A stretch of 64,000 nt of DNA from Engraulis encrasicolus (Eukaryota > Chordata > Actinopteri > Clupeiformes > Engraulidae), in assembly GCF_034702125.1 (NCBI RefSeq), contig NC_085861.1, positions 55,725,363 through 55,789,362 on the forward strand, given 5' to 3'. Of this stretch, positions 40,501-52,476 are shown in pieces (the stretch's first letter is position 1; each line of letters starts with the position of its first letter). A program made the translations under genes and the position numbers. Under the pieces are notes generated by a model, which ran no database searches, was not told the origin of the DNA, and was given only the letters and a program-made list of their open reading frames with translations.

Positions 40501-43500
40501 TGCAGCAAAGTTTCACGTTGTGTCGAGATTTAGTAGTTTAAAAATAACGATGTGCTCAGCAGTGCATAAACGCGACTGGTAGGATGAGTCTGGATGCTCA
40601 TAGGATGAGACTGGACGTGAGTTTAAATCGCAGGGGGAAAGGACCTTATTAGCGCGACAGAAATAATAACTTGGTGGGCAAAGTTATGTTTTCACAGTAT
40701 AGCATAGTTACAGGTGGCAATTAAGATTTGACAAGCTAATTTCAAGTTATGACAGAAACCTAACTTAATTTCTTTTCAAAATGCGGACAGTTTTTGAGAG
40801 CATGCCATCATCATGACTATTTCTTTCAAAAGTCGAAGGGGAAAAAATTCATTTACCTCACACAAGACGGAGAAATCTGCTGCTTTCCAGTTATTAATTC
40901 TGACCTTTATATTCCATAAAGGGGAGTTTATATCCATGTACTGTATGTCCCAAATCCTCCGTTTCTGTCACGAGTTAAACGATATTGTTTTTTTCTCCTG
41001 ACCCGGTCCTGCACTACAGCCATATGTACAACAGTTTGTCATAATAATATTATAGTGAAGCGTTATTTTTTATATCTGATAATGCTCATTAATGGGAGCG
41101 TGGGGAACGAAAATGGCGTCCATAAAACATGTGACTAGCCCAGAACCAATCTAAGTAGCGGGATACCTCGAACGTTCGAACCCATAGTTGGCCAGACTAT
41201 TGCCTGTTGTCTGTTTCTTTGCCACTTGATGTGTATATTTGATCCAAATTATTATGAAACTGCATTCTGTTAGTATTCTGTAGAATTTGGCTGTATAGTT
41301 TCTAATTTCTCTTTCTGTATATGTTTATCTTACAGAAACCACACTTACACTCACACTTAGGCGAGCAGAGAAGCTGCACAAAGTTGTCATGACAACAGAA
41401 TGTACAGTAAGAATGTACAGTAGGCGTAAATGAGAACATCAGAAGCAGGGAATTTATGGCAAAAGGATTTGGACTAGGGATGCAGATTATCGATAAAAAC
41501 ATTAATTGTTAATTGATTGACCTCATCAGTCGACTTACAATTATTTGATAAGCAGCATTTTTTCCCCAAATCTCAATGCACTCCCAGCGTGCTGCGCCAC
41601 AGCGCCCCCGAACAAAGACGTTTAAACAGACATTGACTAAAAAATTGAAAATTTGATATAATTATTACCTTTTTCCTTAAGAGTGACCACTGTTGTGTCC
41701 ATGCCAAAGCGGTTCCAGGCTGTACAATTGTAGTGCATTTCAAAATCGGTTTCCAGAGTCTCTGACAGCACCAGTGTGGAGAGCACTCCACTAGGCCTGT
41801 CTGAGGTCTGTATTGAGAACCGGCCAAAGGCACCAGACTCCATACTCAAATCTCCAAATGTCCATACCTAGAAGAGGTACAAGGGAAAAAAGTAAGCTTT
41901 GGCCCATCATGGTAAATGATAACACTGACAAGCAAGACAAAGAATATTTCTTGATTTCAGACATTGACCGCTACCACATTTTAGCCTGATCTTTAGCCTG
42001 ATCTCTCTGAAATGAACTCCTACCCTTGGGATAAGAAATCTGTGGCAGTTTCACAGATTTAGCCAAAATTCGGTGTTGGGGTCACAGACGTGGTTTCCGT
42101 GATGGACTCTCAGACTTGCTTTGATACCAAATTCTGTTTCTAAATTGCTATAGCAATTTAAGTTTTAAGTGCCCAAACCAAAACAATCCCAGCCCAAACC
42201 TGTCAGAAATGTTTTTGAGGAATAATTCTGAGAGAACCTAAGTTGGAACATAAGACAGAGAAAACGAGGAAGACGTGGGAGCCAGATGAGATGGGTGCTT
42301 AGTGCGCTGCAGCACAGAACCCATGGTAAGTTTATTTAACCTTAAATTAACCAGGGATGTCCCATCGACACAAAGTGCCTCCTCTGCCAGGTAATCCTGG
42401 TTGAGATAGCAGCTAAAGAAATAGTTTCAGAATACACACAGAACACATTAACACACACACTGAATGTGTGTGCGTTAATGTGTTCTGTGTGTGTTCTGAA
42501 ACTATTTCTTTATTTCATTATGACACATAAATACAGAAAACACGCCTGTTGTGCTCCTGCCACGTGTGGTTACTTGTGGTTATTGCTTTCAGATGTGAGG
42601 CAATACGGGGTACTACACGTCCGTGAAGATTGTCTCTCATCCAGGTTATCTTAATCAAAAGGGTTGAGTTGTAGGCAACTGTACTTATTTTGTAGCTTTC
42701 AGTTGTGTGGAGTTGCTTCTTTGTCTTATTTTCTGTCACTACCGGCATTCCTCTCTCTACTTGCGACTTACGATTCTCTCAGGTGGTGGACTGTTCCTAA
42801 CCAGGCACTCCAGCTTGCCCCTCGCGTGCCTCACTGCATGCTGCGTAGAATCAGCCATGATGATAGGTGGACCTGCAAATGTCGACATGGAAAGAAGACA
42901 AGACAAGTAACTGTAAATATGCTAAACAAGGTAAATTTACTCCTTGAAAGTTGACCTCATTGGACAACAGTCTCCAGGTGCAACAGGTAATCGACACTAG
43001 GTGGAGAGTTGTGGAAGGGGTCAGTGTACGCCTGCCCCGTTTTTTTATTATTATTATTTAGCTTTTGTATCATATTAATTATTATTTTAAATCTCAGTCC
43101 TGACCCTTAGAAAGTACATTATAGTGAAAGGGGAACATAATTATCTAGAAAAATGTACATCCATACAGTATGTCCCAAGTGGCTGTATTTATTCAATGTC
43201 TTTTATTTTTCCAGTGTTATGCATGTTTCTATGAAAAATGACAGATGATGGTATTTGATAGATCAGGGTAATAATGACAAACCATTTACAGATAGGATGA
43301 CGTCTGTTTCGGCCACCCCAATATGAGGCACGATGGCCTTGCATGTGTACGTTCCTTCGTCTTCCAGAGTGACCGACTTCAACTGCAAAGTATTGCCATG
43401 GCTAAGGACCTGGGTAGAAAAAAACAGCATGAGAACTAATAAGGGGCTGCAAGGGGGTTTTGTACAGTATATGTACCACATGTATACAGACATTGTTGTG

Positions 43501-46500
43501 GAACTGACAAGGCATTATGAGACTTTGGGCATTGGGCATGACAAATTAAGGGACGTTCGACGCCAAATGAACAAATCTCCGAAATTGGGTCTAAAAACAT
43601 TCTGAGAATATTACTAGGAGTTCCTTAGACCCCCAAGACAAATGATTGAAATATCCTTTTCAGAGAAGTTGTTTCCTTTACACCCGTCTCACAGCCAATG
43701 ATTGTAGCATGCAATTCTTTCTACGCGCAACTAAAAATGTAGTTGCATATTTAAGTACAGACACATACCACACTAGAACCTTGCTTGGTCCATGCGATTG
43801 TGAGAGGTGGATTTCCAATCCAAGAGCATGTGAAAGAGGCTTCCATTCCGATGTCCACGGTCATGGGTTTAGGCACCGAGAGGAGCCTGGGACCAACTAA
43901 AGACCAAAACATAACATGCAATAGCATCAATAAGGTTGAAATAGGCTTGAAATTCTCCGGACCACTCTCAGCCGTTAAAATGTTTATGTTTAATGCATGA
44001 TTTTGTTAGCTATTGAGTCAGTGTATGTACGTGGATGAATGAAGATCTTTTTAGCATCAAGATTTTTAGATATGGGTTTGTAACGTAACTCATAGATCTT
44101 AGGTCATAAATATTTTCATCACCAGGCAATGCCTCTTCCATCCAGACATAATTCTTAACTGGTGTGTGTTTTCCACTGGACATGGCAGCTTTAACCCATT
44201 TCAGCCTGAGGCAGCGTGTATGTTGTTTGACCTTTGGCGCCTGGAGCAACATATACGCTGCATTCAGGCTCTTGAGATTTTAGGTTGTCTTTAAATAAAA
44301 ATGTGGGTAAGTTAGAGCTGAATCAACACATTCCAATGCGAAATGAGGGTCCTAGCTTTTAAATGCAACTTAATTCATGTTATGATGTGCTTAAGGCTGA
44401 GATATTTAGGTTTTAATAGGCAGAGGGCACCATTTCCCAAAAAAGGCTTAGGCATTCAGCAGGCATTTTTGCAGGTGCCTTGTGCTAAAATGGGTTAAGC
44501 AACATCTGACTGATTGAGTTTGAACACAAATTGTGTGATAGTCTTTTTGTCTGAAGTTCTCTATTTAACTTTTGAAGGATCATTAGCCCAGTATGTACTT
44601 ACTAATTCTTCCCTCTCTTGAGAAAATGTACATGGTCAATAAAAATATGTTAACATATAATTATTTGCGATGTATTAAAGCAGACACTTGGTTCCTTACT
44701 GTGATTTCCGGATCAGGTCATGTTTTATGACCATTTTCGATAGAAACATAAGACATTTTGGAGGGTGTACAAGCTTTTTCCACCCACTGTATCTCAAGAG
44801 AAGGTGGGTTAGCTTATACGTGTATACATAAATGGTGCAGAATTGCTCTGTTTTCATATGATGTGATCAAATGCAGTGTTTAAGACTGAAAGTTGGACAT
44901 GTGCTGCTGATTGGAGAAGTTCACAACCATGTTGAAGTCTTGAAACGTCACATTACATCGCAAAAGAGCAACACCCTGAGGCGGAGTAATTTGTCAAACT
45001 GGCAAATATGTTTTATGGTATGCCAACTAATCAGTCATATCACTTGGAGATGTGCTCTTATATACACTGTTTGTATACTGTTTTGCATTTTGTTTGAATA
45101 ATGATCACATGAACATCAACAAAACAAGTCTTGTAATGTTACTTACAGCTACTGTGTGTTGTAATTTGTGTAATTGTGTATTATGATTGTAAAATAGTAA
45201 AGTCTTAACTTACAGTGGACATCCACCAAAGTGCTGACGGTTGTGCTGCCCACAGCATTGGACACTTCACAGGATACGGGATCAGTAAAAAAGGAGTGGT
45301 CCACTGTCACCTCCAGGCTGTCCCCATTGGCCTCAGAAATGGGAATGCCGCCTTTGGACCATCTATGCCATGAAAAGTAGAGTCAGGGTCGGATTACTGC
45401 ATGGGCCTACTGGGCCCAGGCCCCGGGGTCCAACAGTCAAGGAGGACCGGAAGCTCTAGCCTCTACAGCTCCAGGCCACTTTATTAGAATAGCATGAAAA
45501 AGTTGATTTATTATCAATAATGTTAAACTGTCATGGATTATAGATTCATGGTCCAGTTTTTTTAACTATTCCAATCATTCAATTGTTTATTTTTGCATAT
45601 TTTGGGGCTTCCAGCTCAAAAAACCCATGAATTGGGGAATTCGCATCATTAGAATATTGTGATAAAATCACAATTTTCTTCAGCAAAATTCAGGTCACAT
45701 CAAATCAGTTGAAATTTGGTAATATCTACATATCATGCAATGTTCAATACTTGGTTGGTACTCTCTCTGTCTTAATAACTGCCATGATGTGTTTAACATT
45801 GAAGTCAATGGCAGAAACAGTACATGGGAGTTATGGAGGCCCAGATATCCTTGATGCTTTGCTGTCAGCTGTTCTTGTTTGTTGACCTGGTGACCCACAC
45901 TTCACTCTTCAATATACCCTGTAGATTTCCATGCCACGTTTTGGTGTTAGCTCACCAGTTTAATTCTAACTTACCAGAAATAAAACCCCATTCATTTTCA
46001 ATGGGGTTTCATTTCTGGTGATTTAGAATTAAACTGGTGAATTAGCGCCAGAACGTGGCATGGAAATTGAATGACTGGAATAGTTAAAAAACTGGGCCAT
46101 GAATTTATAATACATGACAGTTTAACATTATTGATGGAATTATGGAAATAAATCAACTTTTTCACACTATTCTAATAAAGTGGCCTGGAGTTGTATATTT
46201 GATATATTTTATATTCGTATTGCGTGAAAATCATACTTTTAACCAAAGAAAGGAAGGAAAAAGCAGAGGCACTCTGAGATTTGAGAAAAATGTAAAAACA
46301 AATGTTTTAATTTAACATGGAAATTCTGCAATTTTGCAACTTTTTCGCAACTTCAATGAATTCCCGCGAATTCTGCGCGACAGCGCAACTTTCACCAATC
46401 ACCGCGATTTCCCGCAACTTTGAACCAATCCATGTCCGTTGCGCTGACTTCACTGACGTCGACAAACTTCCTTTCAAAAACTGTAATCTATTACTGTAAT

Positions 46501-49500
46501 CTAAAAAAAAATCGAGCCAGTCTCAAGATCCACAATGACATTCATAAAATGCAGACCCCACATAAAAACAAATCTGTGTTGGCCTCCCTTGCTGTGTTCA
46601 GTGACAAATGAAAACTTCTGCAGGGTTTCATTAAATTGATCTAGTAAATACGAATGTTCATCTTTCATTTCCAACACGTAAGGCAAGTGTCTGAAAGCGC
46701 CCCGCCCCCCCGCCGACACGCACTGCATTTTCATCAGAATCATCAACTGTACAGTGAGCTGTCCTCCTTTCATGGCCCCAAAAGACAATTCAAATAGAAA
46801 CATATACTATTAACAATACAAAAATATGCTGCTTACATTATGATCACATTAAACACTACATGATGTCAAGAATTAAACCTGATTTTTGAAAAAATATACA
46901 TGATTAAAAACACTGATCTGCTCCTGTTTACCTGTAGCCTGTGATCTCAGGATAAGCAGATCCTGAACAGATGAATGTAACTTTCGATCCCTCCAAGACC
47001 GTCTGGGGTTGAACAGATAATCTCACAGATGGTGGGTCTGAAAAAGGGAAATTACGTCCATGTGGATGTAAGTTATTACCGTAAGCAAAGAGTCTTTAAG
47101 TAAAATAATTAGTGATAAATACTTGATGAAGGAAAAAAAAGAACAATCCTTTTTCATTTCCTCTTATCATTTTCATTAATAATTTCAAGATGAATATTAT
47201 TATCATCATGAGCGTTAGTAGTAATAGTACTATTTTTGCATCAGTAGAATTCTTACTGTTAGTTTTGAGTTAGGCCTACAGTTGGAAAATGAAGTGAAGC
47301 ATTCCTTTCATGCTGTAGGTCTTGAAATAGGCCTTAATTAAACTAACGTTGAACACTTAAAGGAACAGTCCACCGTGTTTCAATAATAAAGTATGTTCTT
47401 CTCTTACCTGAGATGGGTTCATCCCAACCTGTCTCATCTTCAGACTTGACCACAGTCAGCAATACGCATGGCACAAATGCGTTAGCATTAGCTTGGCACA
47501 GCTTTGCCTTGGGGAGCATTGGGTGCCTCAAGTTAAAAGTGACCAAATTGTTCCACATGTTCCCTATTTTAACACCCTTTATAATTAGTTAACCGATCAA
47601 AAAGTAGTTGCACAAAATGTCCTATCTAGATATCTAGAAATGACACTGTAATGAAAGATGTACCAACACATTCAGAGCACTTTGACTTAGGCGCATTGAT
47701 ATATTCACTCCAAATTCCCCCCTTTCCCCCTCCCCCTTCGTGCGAGAGGACTAGGAGTGAAGATACCAATGCGCCGAAGTCGAAGTGCTCTGAATGTGTC
47801 ACTACGCCTTTCATTACAGCTGGCTAAGCCAAGCTAATGTTAACACATTTGGGCCCGCGCGCATTGCCGATTGTGGCCACGTCCGAAGACGAGACAGGTC
47901 GTTATGAACCCATTTCAGGTAAGAAGAATATACTTTATTTTGAAACACGGTTCATTGAACATTAACCCTTTGAGGAGTAAGGATTTCCCCTCACTTCTTC
48001 TAGAATTTTACTTGAACATTCTGCAAATCCCATAGAACTTCCCAAAGTCAAGTGTATGAGCCTTGGAAGTGTGTCAGCCTAATTAGTCACGCCCAGTGAT
48101 TGGATACTCCGCAGAGTTCACCAAAGAGTATCCAATCACTAGGCATGATTACGAAGGCTGATACACTTCGAAGAACGCACACTAGACATTGGGAAACGGC
48201 CTCTGATTTAAAAAAAAAACTGCTTGTGACATCATAACAGCGACTGAAAAATTAGCAAAAATTCTAAACTTACGCTGAACACTTAATGTGACTGAAGTCT
48301 GCCTTCCAGCAGGAGCTGCAGCGTTTAGCACACGACAGGTGTATGTGCGTCCAGAATCCGCGTCTTGAGGTACAATGGGCAGTAGACTCACCGAAATTTC
48401 TCTCTTGCCGTCATCCATTAGGGTCTATAAAAAGCAGATTTAACATTGTAGGCATCCCATGTCATAATCGGGACACTAAATTGCCTATTAACACACCCAT
48501 TAAGGCATTTAGCTCAACAGTGGCATTGAAGGCCATATTTTAAGACATAGTTCACCCTGTTTCCCATCATCATCATCATTTCACAGGCTATGTTGTACAG
48601 TTACATATGGAATATGATTTTTTAAAGTCAATAAATAAATAGTAATAAATAGCTTATCTATTATTTTTTATCTAATATATATATATATTTTTTTCCAAAT
48701 CGTTTGAAGGACCTAGCTAAGGTAGTAGCTGTTTGTTGTCAAGGGGACCACCTTAACTAGGCTATTAGGTGTTGGGGGGAGGGGGGGGGGACCCTGGCTC
48801 ACCTGTGTCTACAGACTCTAGACTTTATGTTTAATTTACAGCAGTTGCTGGCAAATCACCACTGTGAGCTGAAGCTGAAAAGATGTTTTATGAAGTGGTA
48901 CAGCAGCTATGTTGCTGCTAATGTCTAATGTGTCTAAAGGTTTTTTTTTAAAGTACTAATCTCAACAATTATGTGTTTCTATAATACTTCTCTCAGTTGA
49001 TATCAGTAAATGAAGTTGATAACATCTCACAGTGGTGCCAGCACAACAACTTGGCACAAAACGTCAGTAAGACTAAGGAAATGGTGGTGGACTTTTGGAA
49101 AAAGAGATGAAACTACACTCCACTTTCCGTCAGTAAACAACCTGTTGAGATGGTATAGAGCAGGGGTCACCAACCCGTCGATCACGATCAACCAGGCTTT
49201 CCCAGTCGATCATGGGGCAGGAGGAAAGAAATTGGATGATAGTCTATAGAAATATTGAAATACACTGCAGTAGCCTATCTGATTTGCGTTCATATTTGCG
49301 TCTACAAACCCCAACTCCGATGAAGTTGGGACGTTTGGTAAACAGTGAATAAAATCAAAATGCTATCATTTTCAAAACATTCAATCTATTCATTAGATGG
49401 AGAATAGTGAAAAGACAACATATTAAGTGTTAAAACCGAGAAAAAATATTGTTTTGGGGGACATATGTACTCATTTCTAATTTGATAAATCCAACACGTC

Positions 49501-52391
49501 TCAAAAGAGCTGGGACGGGGATCAGTGAAATTTAGTAAACATCCAAATAAGATAAAACAACAAAGAAGAACATATCAAAATGAATTGTACTGACGGACAA
49601 TATAGGTGTCCAGGTATAAGATCATCACAGAGAGGCTGAGTCACTCAGAATTAAAGATGCAAAGGGAATAATTACCATAGTTATTACATACATTTTTGAA
49701 TTCCCTTTGATTTACCACGATTGAGTGTATATAAGACATATTTTTGTTAATAAAATCATTGTATAGGTTCATGACATCATGAAATATATATTGGCTGTAG
49801 TCTCACTCTAATTCCTGGAGTGCTAGAGCTATTGAAAATAGACTATATTAAGAATGCTTAATGCGTGCAAATGATACAGGGGTGTAACATTCTCCTAAGC
49901 ACCTGAGCTCACTTGAAATAAACCCAGAAGACATGGGAAACTATCCTTTGCTTACAGAAGTCAGCAGAAGTTGTAGAAGTCCATTCTTTTTGACAATAAT
50001 AGAGCATTGCACATCCTGTGCTACAGTGAAAATGGACCATCCAACTTGTGTTAGTGCTAACTTCAAAAGTCAGCCTCCATGATGGCATGCGGGTGCAGTA
50101 GTGCATTGGTTAAGATGTTCTCACTCATCTGTACAGTTAAATACAGTGCTGAATGGTATAAATGGGTTTTAAACAGCATGAAAAGCCACTCATGCATTAT
50201 ATTTTGAAGGGAGATCTTCGATTACTGCCACATAGTAAGGTCAAATTGCATTCTCTACTATGTTTTAAAAGTTTGGCTCCATCATAAGGACCAGCAGGTG
50301 ATAAAATGGTGGGTTTTTGGTCAAGACCTGTCACACTGTAAGCACTACAGAAAGGAAAACATTGCAAAACATGACAAGGAATACACCCACCATTTAAGCT
50401 GGTGAAATCATGTCCAAGATAGGAATTAACACTGTTTTTTATATAAAATCATCTCATCGGTTAATGTATTTAACTGTTTAGTGTTGTCTTTTGTTTTGTT
50501 TTTAGTCTTCCTCGACATTTGCTGCCATTTATTGTCCCCGTCCCAACTCTTTTGAGACGTGTTGGATTTATTTTATGAGTACATATGTCCCCCAAAACAA
50601 TATTTTTTCTCGGTTTTAACACTTAATATGTTGTCTTTTCACTATTCTCCATCTAATGAATAGATTGAATGTTTTGAAAATGATAGCATTTTGATTTTAT
50701 TCACTGTTTACCAAACGTCCCAACTTCATCGGAGTTGGGGTTTGTATATTCCGTTGCAATAATAGCACCACAGCTTTCCCCTCGTGTTACAGGGTCATTT
50801 TCTTTCTGCCTTAAAAAAAAATCTCCTGCTGCCTATCGTCTTTGAGCGCCGTCATGGCGAGAGTCTTGCGTGCAATAAAGTTGTTGATGAAGCCGAAACC
50901 CGAAAGCATACAATTTTCATCAAGAATGAGAGGAGGAATTCCTATTAATTCCTATTAACTTTCATGCAGGGCCCTAAATTATCATTTTTAATCACCGGTC
51001 AAAATGGCTAGTAAATGAAATCTTACCAGCTAAACACACTCTCACTAATGGGTCAAAGTGGCTAGCAATCGGGTCTTTTTTACCAGACAAAGTGAAATTT
51101 CACCAGCATTTGGCCAGTTGGCTAGTATTAATTTAGAGCCCTGCTCTCGTGAAAGAAAAGTGTGCATTTGTTGTGTCATCAGCCACAAGCACTATCAGAG
51201 ACACCATTTTGTCGAAACACAAGAAGCCTTTTACAAACAGCGAGTCTGTTAAGACCATGTGCAGTGCAGCCAAAAAGAGGGAGTAAGTCTTTTTTTCGTT
51301 GCCAAAATAATGTTCTGACCTTACCTAAAATATTTGGTGATAGCCCTCACAACAGTGCAACAACACAGGATAATGGCGAGAGTTTTTCCCATGGCACGTA
51401 TTGAAAGCTAATCGGACGTCTACTGATAACGTGGTGGTGCTGAAGGACAGCGCAGGCAGGAACGAAGGTGCAGCACAACTTCTCAATCACCTTTGACGCA
51501 TTCGGTTTAGTCAGTCCAACGGAATACTTCCGGATATAGAAAATGAACGGAGATTTCTCAAGACAGTTGCAGGGTAGATGTTGCCATCAACAAAGCATTT
51601 GGATAATCTGCACGATAGCCTATCTGTGACCAACTGGTTGCCTACCTAAGCTTTGCGAGTGTATCTGGTGGAATGTTGCGTCACACACAGGACTGCCCAG
51701 TAGCCTACTGGCACCTGTCACCACGCAGATGTGAGCAAAGAAAGAAAGGGAAAGAAAGGGTCTCTGAGTTGCTATCTGTTCTCTTAAGTGTTAATGCAAA
51801 TTATAATATGTAATGTGCATGTTCTATTTAAATGTGAGAAAACAAAAGCCTCAGCTTTTCCAACTAAACAAAATCAGAATTTGCAATAAATACTTTTCTA
51901 TATGAAACAAAACGTAGTTTTCAAAAACCTTTTTGTTTTGCCTCAAAACCTAATCTGAAAGGGAGGGGGGGCTGATCTTATTCAGGGTCACCTTATATTT
52001 GGGTCAATACAATAAGAGCCTACATGTTCAGTCATCATAGCCATCACATTGACTCCCATAGCAATACAATTACTAGGTACTAGTATATAGATATTGATAG
52101 ATACTGATAATAATCTTAATAAACTAAAATAAGGCTAAATTGAAAGCCTCAGCGTGAAACGGTCTTGACTGGATTTTTATTTCTGTCAACACTTCAAGAG
52201 ATAGATCTTGCTAGCCATCTAGGCAGAGGTTAGGGATCTCGGGCATAAAAAGGTTGGTGACCACTGGTGTAGAGCTTACCTTGGGGTTCATATCAAAAAT
52301 GACTTAACATGGACAAACAACACACAACATGTCATAAAGAAATCCAGGAGACTATACTTGATTTGATTGATTGAATTGATTTGACTGAATG

Positions 52392-52476
<85 letters not shown>

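Larger units (their letters stand above)
38326..41198. mobile_element. TIR element with two nested hAT insertions
   Basis: Left AGTCTGGCCAACTCGAATC with ATGGACGCCATTTTCGCTCC; right GGAACGAAAATGGCGTCCAT and GTTGGCCAGACT: inverted ends, the right arm being about 70 bases longer. hAT elements are nested at 38657-39892 and 39958-40498. A GATGTGCTCAGCAGTGCAT phrase is repeated at about 38563 and 40551. Confidence 0.65.
49161..52266. mobile_element. hAT element with two nested insertions
   Basis: CAGGGGTCACCAACCCGTC at the left, GGTTGGTGACCACTG at the right; flanks GTATAGAG (49153-49160) and GTGTAGAG (52267-52274) form an 8-bp duplication with one difference. It contains a long-TIR element at 49303-50746 and a small hAT at 50967-51143. 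Residual coding around 51150-51250 is too decayed to assign. Confidence 0.87.

Noticed and set aside
42414..42512. microRNA gene
   Set aside because: The stem is longer and more perfect than typical animal miRNA precursors and looks like a recent inverted duplication; no conserved mature sequence was recognised.
51058..51404. Possible zinc-finger/BED remnant of a hAT transposase
   Set aside because: A single Cys-x-x-Cys and a loose His pattern are too weak; left as decayed interior of the 49161-52266 hAT.
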